A DNA stretch of 64,000 nt. Origin: Ruania suaedae. GTDB taxonomy: Bacteria; Actinomycetota; Actinomycetes; Actinomycetales; Beutenbergiaceae. The translations under genes and the position numbers were made by a program. The stretch lies in the NCBI RefSeq assembly GCF_021049265.1, contig NZ_CP088018.1, forward strand, positions 868,001 to 932,000. The letters run 5' to 3'. The notes under the pieces were generated by a model. The model did not search any database. It saw only the letters and a list, made by a program, of their open reading frames with translations, and was not told the DNA's origin. Of this stretch, positions 52,828 to 61,148 are shown in pieces (positions within the stretch are counted from its first letter, which is position 1; each line of letters starts with the position of its first letter).

Positions 52828-52843
52828 GGGCGCGCGAGCGCCC
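52828..52843 (+). terminator. Hairpin with GCGA loop after pth
   Basis: GGGCGC (52828-52833) pairs with GCGCCC (52838-52843) around GCGA, a GNRA-type tetraloop, 52 nt past the pth stop. No T-run follows. Confidence 0.45.
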
Positions 52844-52859
52844 TGTCGGCAGGCGAGAG

Positions 52860-52906
52860 TAGAGTGAACCAGCAACCCGCCGCCCGGCTCAGAAGCCGGT
52901 GGCGGG
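52860..52906 (+). promoter_or_regulatory. mfd promoter -10 and 5'-leader hairpin
   Basis: TAGAGT (52860-52865) is a likely -10. The predicted transcript begins a few bases before a stem formed by CCCGCC (52876-52881) with GGCGGG (52901-52906) and CCGGCT (52884-52889) with AGCCGG (52894-52899), loop CAGA. The leader before ATG 52941 is about 70 nt. Confidence 0.45.
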
Positions 52907-52940
52907 CCGTTCGTGCTGCCTGCCTCGGGACCGACCACTC

Positions 52941-55900
52941 ATGACTTTGACCGGCGTGCTCTCCGCCTTCCGTGCCGACGACGGCGTCCGCGAGCTCGTC
53001 GAGGCGGTCTCCACCCGCGGGACCCTCGACATCACTGCTTCCGTGGGCGCCCGCGCCCCGATGCTCGCCGAATTGGCTGCCCGCGGTGGCCGAACCCTCG
53101 TGGTGACCGTCGCGACCGGGCGGGAGGGGGACGAGCTCGCCGCTGCGCTCGGCGCCTATCTCGACCCCGCCGGGGTCGCGGTGTTCCCGGCGTGGGAGAC
53201 CTTGCCCCACGAGCGGCTCTCTCCCCGCAGCGACACGGTCGCGCGCCGCATCGCTGTGCTCCGCCGGCTGGCCCACCCCGACGCCGTCGGTGACCACGCC
53301 GGGGGAGCAGCGGGGTCGGGCGCCCCGATCAGGGTGCTGATCGTTCCCGTGCGCGCGATGCTGCAGCCGGTGGTCGCCGGCCTGGGCGACCTCGAGCCGG
53401 TCGCGCTGCGTCCGGGCGACACGGCTCCGATGGAGGAGGTCGTCGAGCGGCTCGTCGCCGCCGCCTACACCCGGGTGGACATGGTCGAGCGCCGGGGCGA
53501 GTTCGCCGTCCGGGGCGGGCTGCTGGACGTGTTCGCGCCCACCGAGGCCCACCCGCAGCGCATCGAGTTCTGGGGTGATGACGTCGAGGAGATCCGCTGG
53601 TTCTCCGCTGCCGACCAGCGCTCCCTGGAGGTCAGCGAGGACGGTATGTGGGCGCCCCCCACCCGGGAGATCCTGCTGACCGAGGCCGTGCGTGCGCGTG
53701 CCGCTGCGCTGATGCCCACGCTCCCCGGCGCCGCCGAGATGCTGGAGAAGCTCAGCCAGGGCATCGCCGTGGATGGGATGGAATCCCTGGCCCCGGTGCT
53801 GGTCGAGGAGATGGTGCCCTTCCTCGACCTGGTCCCCGACGACGCCCTGCTCATCCTGCACGACCCCGAACGCATCCGCCGCCGCGCGCACGATCTGGTG
53901 GCGACCACCGAGGAGTTCCTCGCCGCCGCCTGGACCTCCGCGGCCGCCGGGGCCAACACCCCGATCGATCTCTCCGGCGCCAGCTTCGCCACCCTGGCCG
54001 ATACCCGCGACATCGCCCGCCGCCGTGGCCTCGGCTGGTGGGCCGTCGGCGGCTTCGCCACCGACGCCGAACTGGCGGAGCTCGCCGAGGCCGCTGATCC
54101 GGCGGGGGAGACCGATGGTGCCGACGACGACGCCGAGGCATCCGTGGTCGTGCGCAGCCGGGACGTCCACGGCTACCGGGGCGAGACCGCACGCGCGGTC
54201 GCCGACCTCAAGGAGCTCACCACCCAGTCCTGGCGCCTCGTGCTCGTCACCGAGGGTGCCGGCCCGGCGCGCCGGATGGTCGAACAGCTCCTCGAGGCCG
54301 ACGTCCCCGCCCGGCTGGTCGCCGAGATCACCCCGGCCGGGCCCGAGGCGAGGGAGGGCGAGGACCCGGACCTTCCGCCGTCGGGCGTGGTGCTGGTGAC
54401 CACGGCCAGCATCGGGCGCGGATTCGTGGCCGAGGAGCTGCGCCTCGCGGTCTTCACCGAGGCGGACCTGACCGGCCGACCCGGCACCTCCACCCGCGAC
54501 ATGCGCACGATGCCCTCCAAGCGCCGCAATGTGGTCGACCCGCTGGCGCTGCGGCCCGGGGACCACGTGGTGCACGAGCAGCACGGAGTGGGCCGGTTCG
54601 TCGAGCTGATCCAGCGCACCGTCGGCGTGGGCAAGTCCGCCGTCACCCGCGAGTACATGGTCATCGAGTACGCCGCCTCCAAGCGGGGGCACCCGGGGGA
54701 CCGGCTGTTCGTCCCCACCGACTCCCTGGACCAGGTCACCAAGTACACCGGTGGCGAGTCGCCCAGCCTGAACAAGATGGGCGGCTCGGACTGGGCCAAG
54801 ACCAAGGGCCGTGCGCGCCGCGCGATCAAGGAGATCGCCGGCGAGCTGATCCGCCTGTACTCGGCGCGGATGGCCACCGAGGGGCACGCCTTCGCCCCCG
54901 ACACCCCGTGGCAGCGCGAGCTCGAGGATGCCTTCGCCTTCGTGGAGACCCCGGACCAGCTCTCCAGCATCGAGGAGGTCAAGGCCGACATGGAGAAGCC
55001 GGTCCCGATGGACCGTCTCATCTCCGGCGACGTCGGCTACGGCAAGACCGAGATCGCGGTGCGCGCCGCGTTCAAGGCCGTGCAGGACGGCAAGCAGGTG
55101 GCCGTGCTGGTGCCCACCACGCTGCTGGTGCAGCAGCACCTGGACACCTTCAGCGAGCGCTACACCGGCTTCCCGGTGACCGTGAAGTCGCTCTCCCGCT
55201 TCCAGAGCGCCGCCGAGGCCGAGGCGGTGCGCGAGGGGGTGCGCACCGGCGCCGTCGACGTGGTGATCGGCACGCACCGGCTCATCACCGGTGAGGTGCG
55301 CTTCAAGAACCTCGGGCTGGTCGTGGTCGACGAGGAGCAGCGCTTCGGCGTCGAGCACAAGGAGACCCTCAAGCAGCTGCGCACCAACGTGGACGTGCTC
55401 GCCATGTCCGCCACGCCCATCCCGCGCACCCTGGAGATGGCGGTCACCGGCATCCGCGAGATGTCCACCCTCGCCACCCCACCGGAGGAGCGGCACCCGG
55501 TCCTGACCTACGTCGGTGCCTACGCCGAGCGGCAGATCACGGCCGCGATCCGGCGCGAGCTGCTGCGTGAGGGCCAGGTGTTCTACGTCCACAACCGCGT
55601 GGAGTCCATCGACCGGGCGGCCGCGCGGCTGCGTGAGCTCGTCCCCGACGCCCGGATCGCGGTGGCGCACGGGAAGATGAACGAGCACGAGCTGGAGCGC
55701 GTGATCGTCGACTTCTGGGAGAAGCGGTTCGACGTGCTGGTGTGCACCACGATCGTCGAGACCGGGCTGGACATCTCCAACGCCAACACCCTGATCGTCG
55801 AACGTGCCGACAACTTCGGTCTGTCCCAGCTGCACCAGCTCCGCGGCCGGGTGGGCCGCGGGCGCGAACGGGCCTACGCCTACTTCCTCTACCCGCCGGA

Positions 55901-56624
55901 GAAGCCGCTCACCGAGACCGCCCACGAGCGGCTGCAGACGATCGCGGCGCACACCGATCTCGGCGCCGGGATCCAGGTGGCGATGAAAGACCTGGAGATT
56001 CGTGGCGCGGGCAACCTGCTGGGCGGGGAGCAGTCCGGCCACATCGCCGGTGTCGGCTTCGACCTGTACGTACGGATGGTCTCCGAGGCCGTCGCCTCGT
56101 ACAAAGGTGAGGAGCCACAGGAGCTGGCCGACCTCAAGGTCGAGCTGCCGATCGATGCCCACGTCCCGCACGACTACATCGCCCACGAACGGCTCCGGCT
56201 GGAGGCCTACACCAAGCTCTCCCAGGCGGGCGACCAGACGGCGATCGACGCCGTCCGCGAGGAGCTGGTGGACCGCTACGGTCCGGTGCCCGAACCGGTG
56301 GAGCGGTTGTTCGCCGTCGCCGGACTGCGGGTGAAGGCCCGCGCCGCGGGCCTGGCCGACATCACCGCCCAGGGCAAGTTCATCCGGTTCGCCCCGGTCG
56401 AGCTCGCCGAGTCGGCCCAGCTGCGGCTCAAGCGGCTGTTCCCGGGCACGGTGCTCAAGCCGGCCGTCCGCACCATCCTCGTGCCCACGCCGATGACCTC
56501 ACGCGTGGGCGGGCAGCCGCTACGCGACCAGGCACTGCTGACCTGGGTGGGCGAACTGATCGATGCGGTGATCGCCCCGGATGCCACCGTCGCCGCCGCG
56601 GCGACGGTGGCGGCACGGTCCTGA
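52941..56624 (+). CDS. mfd: Transcription-repair coupling factor
   Basis: 1227 aa, the usual Mfd length. It releases RNA polymerase stalled at DNA damage and recruits UvrA. UvrB-homology modules (FPAWETLPHERLSPRSDTVARRI; EFWGDDVEEIRWF) are followed by the CarD-like polymerase-binding domain (GDHVVHEQHGVGRFVEL, about 536-600), the SF2 helicase with Walker A SGDVGYGKTEIAVRAA (about 694) and DEEQ box VVVDEEQRFG (about 796), TRG motif region and the C-terminal TRCF domain. No ribosome-binding site is obvious at ATG 52941. Its last codons contain a long palindrome. Confidence 0.97.
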   Translation: MTLTGVLSAFRADDGVRELVEAVSTRGTLDITASVGARAPMLAELAARGGRTLVVTVATGREGDELAAALGAYLDPAGVAVFPAWETLPHERLSPRSDTVARRIAVLRRLAHPDAVGDHAGGAAGSGAPIRVLIVPVRAMLQPVVAGLGDLEPVALRPGDTAPMEEVVERLVAAAYTRVDMVERRGEFAVRGGLLDVFAPTEAHPQRIEFWGDDVEEIRWFSAADQRSLEVSEDGMWAPPTREILLTEAVRARAAALMPTLPGAAEMLEKLSQGIAVDGMESLAPVLVEEMVPFLDLVPDDALLILHDPERIRRRAHDLVATTEEFLAAAWTSAAAGANTPIDLSGASFATLADTRDIARRRGLGWWAVGGFATDAELAELAEAADPAGETDGADDDAEASVVVRSRDVHGYRGETARAVADLKELTTQSWRLVLVTEGAGPARRMVEQLLEADVPARLVAEITPAGPEAREGEDPDLPPSGVVLVTTASIGRGFVAEELRLAVFTEADLTGRPGTSTRDMRTMPSKRRNVVDPLALRPGDHVVHEQHGVGRFVELIQRTVGVGKSAVTREYMVIEYAASKRGHPGDRLFVPTDSLDQVTKYTGGESPSLNKMGGSDWAKTKGRARRAIKEIAGELIRLYSARMATEGHAFAPDTPWQRELEDAFAFVETPDQLSSIEEVKADMEKPVPMDRLISGDVGYGKTEIAVRAAFKAVQDGKQVAVLVPTTLLVQQHLDTFSERYTGFPVTVKSLSRFQSAAEAEAVREGVRTGAVDVVIGTHRLITGEVRFKNLGLVVVDEEQRFGVEHKETLKQLRTNVDVLAMSATPIPRTLEMAVTGIREMSTLATPPEERHPVLTYVGAYAERQITAAIRRELLREGQVFYVHNRVESIDRAAARLRELVPDARIAVAHGKMNEHELERVIVDFWEKRFDVLVCTTIVETGLDISNANTLIVERADNFGLSQLHQLRGRVGRGRERAYAYFLYPPEKPLTETAHERLQTIAAHTDLGAGIQVAMKDLEIRGAGNLLGGEQSGHIAGVGFDLYVRMVSEAVASYKGEEPQELADLKVELPIDAHVPHDYIAHERLRLEAYTKLSQAGDQTAIDAVREELVDRYGPVPEPVERLFAVAGLRVKARAAGLADITAQGKFIRFAPVELAESAQLRLKRLFPGTVLKPAVRTILVPTPMTSRVGGQPLRDQALLTWVGELIDAVIAPDATVAAAATVAARS
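56583..56611. terminator. 14-bp-arm palindrome inside the mfd 3' end
   Basis: GCCACCGTCGCCGC (56583-56596) is followed by one base and its exact reverse complement (56598-56611). It encodes the Ala/Thr/Val-rich C-terminus of Mfd (ATVAAAATVA). The convergent gene ends at 56629, only 4 bp from the mfd stop, leaving no room for an intergenic terminator, so this element may serve both genes. Confidence 0.5.
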
Positions 56625-56628
56625 GGTC

Positions 56629-58272
56629 TCACGTGGTGACCAGGTCGCGACGGCGGAACGCTGCCAGTCCGATCATCGCAAGCACGAGCGCGACGAGGGT
56701 CTGGATGAGCAGCGGGGCCGCGGTGATCGCCGCACCGGGCACGGCCGGGGTGTGATGCCACGGTGAGATCGCCAGCAGCGCCGGCGGCAGGTCCAGCATC
56801 TCGCCGAAGAAGGCAGCCAGCCCGCTGAACGTCACGAGTACGGTCGCCACCGGGAGCAACCGCGGGGACAGGCCGTACAGGGCCGTCACCAGCCCGACGA
56901 CGACCAGCACCGCGGGCGCGCCCACCAGCCCGGCCACGGTCAGCTCGCCCAGCAGCGACCAGTCCCCGGTGCTCGCCGCGGCGGTCACGCCCATCGCCGC
57001 GCACGCCAGCACCAGCAGCAGCACGGACGCGGCGGCGGTGACCACCACGTGCCCGGCCAGCCACATTGGCTTGCTGACCGCGGTGGCCAGGACCGGCTCG
57101 GCGCGCCCGTCCAGCTCCTCGGCCCGCACCCGCAGCAACGACAGCAGCGCGAAGACGGCCACAGCGATCACCATCATCACCGCCAGCGTGTTCAGGTAGC
57201 CGAGCACCGGGTCCGGGCCGGCGGTGAACATCTCGCCCATCGTGCCCGTCATGTCCGCGAAGGAGTCGACGAACGGGCCGGTCGTGCTCCCGTACACCAG
57301 GCCGGCGATCAGCAGGCCGATCGCCCATCCTCGGACGGACCCGCGGTGCAGCCGCAGCGCCAGCGTGAGCGGATTGCTCACCCAGCGCGGGGCCGCTGCC
57401 CGGCCCCGCCGGGAGGCACGGAGCCCGGCGCCGAGGTCGCGCCGGTCGGAGAGCCGGTAGGCGAGCAGGATCAACGCCACCGACACGACGGCGGAGATCG
57501 CCAGCGGCCACCAGCGTTCGTCCACGAACGCCCGGGTCTGCTGCGACCACGCGTACGGGGTCACCCAGGAGAGCGCGTTCCCGTGCTCGCCGGTCATGTC
57601 CCCGACGGCCCGCAGGACGTAGGTGCCGCCGAGGACCGCCCCGGCGATGGCGCTGCTCACCCGGGAGTACTCGCTCACCTGTGCCGAGACGAAGGCCACG
57701 CCGGCGAAGACCATCCCGAAGGCGCCGACCCCGGCGGCCACCAGCAGCGCACCCGAGGCGGGGGCCTCGAAGGCGAGCAGACCGCCCAGCATCACCAGCG
57801 TGACCCCGATGTTGCCGGCCACCGCCATGATCAGGGTGGCGGTGAGCGGGGCGTACCGTCCGACCACGTTGGCCCGGATCAGCTCGGCGCGGCCGGTCTG
57901 CTCCTCCACCCGCGTGTGCCGGGAGACGAGCAGGATGTTCATCAGCGCCGCCGCCAGCATGAAGTAGACGACGTAGATCGCCGTGAAGAAGGTGACGTAG
58001 CTCAGGTCCTCACCGAGGCCGTATCCGGGCCCGCCGAGGAGCCCGATCATCGGGCCGGAGGTGAAGGCACTGAGCTCGGCGAGCTCGGCCTCGGAGGGGA
58101 AGAGCGTCTCGAAGGCGGTGAAGAAGTACGGCACGAAGATGCCGATCCCGAGCACCCAGGCGGGTAGCCGGATGCGGTCGCGGCGGAGCATGAAGCGCAG
58201 CAGGGCTGCCGTCCCGGTGAAGGGGCCCGACGGTGCCTGGGTGCGGGTGCTGACTGTGCTCATCGTGGTCAT
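56629..58272 (-). CDS. ABC-2 type efflux permease
   Basis: 547 aa with about 12 membrane segments in two related halves (for example LPAWVLGIGIFVPYFFTAF, FTAIYVVYFMLAAALMNILLV, and later GWAIGLLIAGLVYGS). It resembles actinobacterial permeases annotated as polyketide-antibiotic exporters. It pairs with the ATPase encoded immediately upstream (4-nt ATGA overlap) and is probably controlled by the TetR protein of the same operon. The substrate is unknown. Confidence 0.85.
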   Translation of the reverse strand: MTTMSTVSTRTQAPSGPFTGTAALLRFMLRRDRIRLPAWVLGIGIFVPYFFTAFETLFPSEAELAELSAFTSGPMIGLLGGPGYGLGEDLSYVTFFTAIYVVYFMLAAALMNILLVSRHTRVEEQTGRAELIRANVVGRYAPLTATLIMAVAGNIGVTLVMLGGLLAFEAPASGALLVAAGVGAFGMVFAGVAFVSAQVSEYSRVSSAIAGAVLGGTYVLRAVGDMTGEHGNALSWVTPYAWSQQTRAFVDERWWPLAISAVVSVALILLAYRLSDRRDLGAGLRASRRGRAAAPRWVSNPLTLALRLHRGSVRGWAIGLLIAGLVYGSTTGPFVDSFADMTGTMGEMFTAGPDPVLGYLNTLAVMMVIAVAVFALLSLLRVRAEELDGRAEPVLATAVSKPMWLAGHVVVTAAASVLLLVLACAAMGVTAAASTGDWSLLGELTVAGLVGAPAVLVVVGLVTALYGLSPRLLPVATVLVTFSGLAAFFGEMLDLPPALLAISPWHHTPAVPGAAITAAPLLIQTLVALVLAMIGLAAFRRRDLVTT

Positions 58273-59186
58273 CGCGGGCTCGCCTGCGGGGCCGGGCTGC
58301 TCGCGGCGCTGCCGTAGTGGCGTAGCAGCAGCTGCTCGAGGGTGGGCGGATGCGCCACGATCGAACGCACGCCGAGGGGAGCGAGGTGCTGCAGCACCAC
58401 CGGGACGTGCTCGCCGTCGACCTCGAAGCGGGTCTGGCCGTCCTCGGTGGTGAGGCTGTGCACCCCGGCCAGTCCGGCCAGCCCGTCCGCCGGCTGTTCG
58501 GTGGAGACGGTGACCGAGGTGCGGGTCAGGTGACGCAGCTCGGCGAGGGTGCCGGTCTCGATCGTCCGGCCGGCGCGCACGATGGAGACCCGGTCGGCGA
58601 GCACCTCGACCTGGGCGAGGATGTGGCTGGAGAGCAGCACGGAGGTGCCGGCGGCCTTCGCCTCACTGATGCACTCCTGGAAGACGGCTTCCATGAGGGG
58701 GTCGAGCCCCGCCGTCGGCTCGTCCAGGACGAGCAGGTCGACCCGGCTGGCGAGGGCGGCCACGAGCGCCACCTTCTGCCGGTTGCCCTTGGAGTAGGTG
58801 CGTCCTTTCTTGCGTAGGTCGAGGTCGAAGCGGTCGGCCAGGGACTCCACCAGGCGGCGGTCGGCGCCGCCTCGTAGCCGGGTGAAGACGTCGATCGCCT
58901 CGCCGCCGGTGAGGGTGGGCCACAGCTCCACGTCACCGGGCACGTAGGCCAGGCGGCGGTGCAGGGCGACAGCGTCGGCCGCCGGGTCCTGCCCGAACAG
59001 CCGCGCCGTGCCCGAGGTGGGGCGCAGCAGGCCCAGCAGGATGCGGATCGTGGTCGTCTTGCCGGCACCGTTGGGGCCGAGCAGCCCGTGCACCTCGCCG
59101 GGTGCGACGGACAGGTCCAGGCCGTCGAGGGCACGGACGCGGCCGTAGCTCTTGACGAGATTGTCGATGGTGATGACGTCGGTCAT
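58269..59186 (-). CDS. ABC efflux ATPase (DrrA-like)
   Basis: 305 aa. Walker A GLLGPNGAGKTTTIRIL, Q-loop region LAYVPGDVELWP, Walker B LLVLDEPTAGLDPLME and H-loop LLSSHILAQ are present. The signature appears as YSKGNRQKVALVAALA rather than LSGGQ, as is common in DrrA/ABC-2 efflux ATPases. A C-terminal domain (SVTVSTEQPADGLAGL...) follows. GGAGG upstream fixes ATG 59186. It is coupled to the permease and lies 55 nt after the TetR gene. Confidence 0.92.
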   Translation of the reverse strand: MTDVITIDNLVKSYGRVRALDGLDLSVAPGEVHGLLGPNGAGKTTTIRILLGLLRPTSGTARLFGQDPAADAVALHRRLAYVPGDVELWPTLTGGEAIDVFTRLRGGADRRLVESLADRFDLDLRKKGRTYSKGNRQKVALVAALASRVDLLVLDEPTAGLDPLMEAVFQECISEAKAAGTSVLLSSHILAQVEVLADRVSIVRAGRTIETGTLAELRHLTRTSVTVSTEQPADGLAGLAGVHSLTTEDGQTRFEVDGEHVPVVLQHLAPLGVRSIVAHPPTLEQLLLRHYGSAASSPAPQASPR

Positions 59187-59241
59187 CGCGGGCCTCCAGG
59201 GAAGGGTGGGAACGAGGTGGGCTGTGGCGCGCCGGGGCGCC

Positions 59242-59937
59242 TCAGTCGTCCTCGGGTGGGTCCGGGGCCACGTCGTGCGGCGGCGTGCTCTGCCCGCCCT
59301 CGCCGGTGCCGTAGCCGGCACCGAGGACGGCCTCGAGGATCCGGCTGTCGGCGAAGACGCCGTGGGTGTAGAGCTCCAGGGCGGGCAGCATCGCCTCGTC
59401 CATGAACGCGCGCATGGTCGCGACCGGGTCACGGGGCCCGCCCTCGTCCGCGAGCCGGATGCGCAGCAGCAATGCCCCCAGCCCGGCGTGCGTGAGGTAG
59501 CGGGCCCGGGCCTGCGGGTCGCGGCTGGGCCGGATCATCCCGGTGCGCTCGCCCTCGGCCAGGTAGTCGATTGCGTCCGCGACCATGTGATCGATCAGCT
59601 GCCGGGCGAGGGTGCCGCCGTCGATGAGGCTGGCGACCACGTAGCCGGTGAGCGGGGCGTACTCGTCCATGTGGGCGAGCTGCTCGAGCAGGCTGCGGTT
59701 GTCGGCGGCCACGGCGGTGAGCTTGATGCGGCGGATCTCGGCGAGCACGTGCTCGTCGCACGCCGCCCGGAGAGCGTCCTTCGAGCCGTAGTGCCGGATC
59801 ACCAGGGCGGCGCTGACTCCGGCCTCGGCGCCGATCTCGCGCAGGCCCACGGTGAACCCGTCGATGCCGAACCGGCGCACGGCAGCGGCGAGGATCCGCT
59901 CGGGCGTCGTGCCCGGGTCCGTCCCGTCGGTGTCCAT
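59242..59937 (-). CDS. TetR-family repressor of ABC efflux operon
   Basis: 231 aa. The DNA-binding domain is TPERILAAAVRRFGIDGFTVGLREIGAEAGVSAALVIRHYGSKDALRAACDEHV, followed by a helical ligand domain and an acidic Pro-rich tail. It is the first gene of the operon with the efflux ATPase and permease. ATG 59937 is preceded at 7 nt by -10 TACGCT, which overlaps the palindrome at 59948-59963, so tight autorepression relieved by an exported drug is likely. No ribosome-binding site is present. Confidence 0.9.
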   Translation of the reverse strand: MDTDGTDPGTTPERILAAAVRRFGIDGFTVGLREIGAEAGVSAALVIRHYGSKDALRAACDEHVLAEIRRIKLTAVAADNRSLLEQLAHMDEYAPLTGYVVASLIDGGTLARQLIDHMVADAIDYLAEGERTGMIRPSRDPQARARYLTHAGLGALLLRIRLADEGGPRDPVATMRAFMDEAMLPALELYTHGVFADSRILEAVLGAGYGTGEGGQSTPPHDVAPDPPEDD

Positions 59938-59944
59938 GCTGACC

Positions 59945-59963
59945 AGCGTAAACGTTCGTTTAC
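59945..59963 (-). promoter_or_regulatory. TetR operator overlapping a leaderless -10
   Basis: GTAAACG-TT-CGTTTAC (59948-59963) is a perfect interrupted palindrome. Its downstream half (minus-strand sense) overlaps TACGCT (complement of 59945-59950), the -10 that sits 7 nt before ATG 59937. Confidence 0.65.
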
Positions 59964-59978
59964 ACCTAGGCAAGACCG

Positions 59979-60036
59979 CGCGTTGCCCCGATCTGTCGCT
60001 TCGGCCCGGACTCAGCCGACAGATCGGGGCAACGCG
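59979..60036. repeat. Palindromic repeat copy A at the 3' end of DUF559 gene
   Basis: Arms 59979-59998 and 60017-60036 (starting CGCGTTGCCCCG) pair perfectly over 20 bp around an 18-nt loop. The right arm contains the last codons and stop of the DUF559 gene (ALPRSVG). On the minus strand its sequence aligns with copy B (61073-61132), including loop bases GTCCGG and the following CGAAGCGAC. Confidence 0.75.
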
Positions 60037-60959
60037 GGGCGGCCGGCCGCGTCGCCGGGCCGCCGGCCGCGGCTGCGCAGTGCCCGTCCGACCTGCTCGA
60101 TCACCGACGAGAGCCTGGTTCCGCCGTGCGACCGGTTCACGCGGATGACCAGCCAGCCCGCTTCCGCGAGAGCGTTCAGCCGGTCGATGTCGCGCTCGTA
60201 TTGGCGCCGGTCGGTGCGGTGGTGGTCGCCGTCGTACTCCACGATGACCCGCTCTGCCCGGTAGACGAGGTCGGCACGGGCGAGGAACCGGCCCCGGTCG
60301 TCGAACAGCTCCTTGTTCACCTCCGGCTCGGGCAGCCCCGCCGCGAGGAGGGAGAGTCGCAGTCTGGTCTCCCGTGGCGAATCGGTCCCGGCTCGCACGA
60401 GACGCGCCGCACGAGTCAGAGTCCGATGGCCGCGACGGCCGTGGTGCGCCTCGACGGCCTCGGTCAGTGCCGCGGCGGTGGCCAGCGGTCGCTTGCGGCG
60501 CAGGAGGGCGTCGCCGACGACCACCAGGTCCCACATCGACTGTGTTCCGGCGAGCTGGAGCCACACGCTCAGCGCAGAAGCGACCCGGGCCCCTCGTGCC
60601 ACGCGCACTCGCGTGAGCCGGGGATCGAGTCTGTGCCCCCGGATCCGGCTGCCCCGGGGCGCGCGGGCCGGCGCGATCACCGCCATGTCGAGCCGATCGC
60701 CGCGCGGCCAGGGGGCGGGCAGGCCGTGGAGCGTGGCCGCGGTGTGATGGGAGACGAGGGTGTCCGGCCGTAGCACCTGGTAGGCGAGACATCGTTCGTG
60801 CAGGCTCAGCGCGTCCTTCGCCGGTACGCGCACCCCGGGGAACGGCGCCTCCAGATCGCTGCGGCGGAGACGTTCGGCGCCGACCCCGGCGGCGAGCGCG
60901 CTGCGCACGGTGAACAGTTCGCTGTGCAAGGAGTCCGGGAGCGGCTCGGGTGTGCGCAT
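60012..60959 (-). CDS. DUF559 endonuclease-like protein with AbiEi-type N-terminus
   Basis: 315 aa. The N-terminal part (FTVRSALAAGVGAERLRRSDL, then VLRPDTLVSHHTAATLHGLPAP) resembles the winged-helix and linker region of AbiEi-like proteins. The C-terminal part is a DUF559/VSR-like PD-(D/E)xK nuclease: ARADLVYRAERVIVEYDGDHH with Asp and Glu ligands, then RDIDRLNALAEAGWLVIRVN. Such stand-alone genes are frequent and often multicopy in Micrococcales; their role is unknown. The start ATG 60959 is a choice on domain grounds. The gene is bracketed by two copies of one palindromic element, and its last codons lie in copy A. Confidence 0.8.
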   Translation of the reverse strand: MRTPEPLPDSLHSELFTVRSALAAGVGAERLRRSDLEAPFPGVRVPAKDALSLHERCLAYQVLRPDTLVSHHTAATLHGLPAPWPRGDRLDMAVIAPARAPRGSRIRGHRLDPRLTRVRVARGARVASALSVWLQLAGTQSMWDLVVVGDALLRRKRPLATAAALTEAVEAHHGRRGHRTLTRAARLVRAGTDSPRETRLRLSLLAAGLPEPEVNKELFDDRGRFLARADLVYRAERVIVEYDGDHHRTDRRQYERDIDRLNALAEAGWLVIRVNRSHGGTRLSSVIEQVGRALRSRGRRPGDAAGRPALPRSVG

Positions 60960-61072
60960 GCCCCGAGCGTGGCCGGGGCAGCCGGTGACCAGGCTCTGCG
61001 GGAGCGGGGGCTGTGGAGGGGGCGCCATCCGGGCACCGCCCGTGGACCGGCGCCGCCCGGACCGTGCCTGCC

Positions 61073-61132
61073 GCGAGTTGCCTCGAATCGTCGCTTCGAC
61101 GCCGGACCAAGCGACGATTCGCGGCAACTCGC
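61073..61132. repeat. Palindromic repeat copy B upstream of DUF559 gene
   Basis: Arms 61073-61096 and 61109-61132 pair over 24 bp with one mismatch around a 12-nt loop. It starts 16 bp past the cysteine desulfurase stop and 113 bp before the DUF559 start. Its sequence is related to copy A throughout (GTTGCC, then CGA, GTCGCTTCG in plus sense). It may also act as terminator for the desulfurase gene. Nothing else was seen in 60960-61148. Confidence 0.75.
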
Positions 61133-61148
61133 CGGGCCCGTCAGCGAG

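Noticed and set aside
51996-56186. Open frame of about 1,400 codons on the minus strand opposite pth and mfd
   Set aside because: Composition is His/Gly/Val/Arg-rich with no domain, the frame mirrors codon bias of the plus-strand mfd gene, and it crosses a real gene boundary. It is a GC-content artefact.
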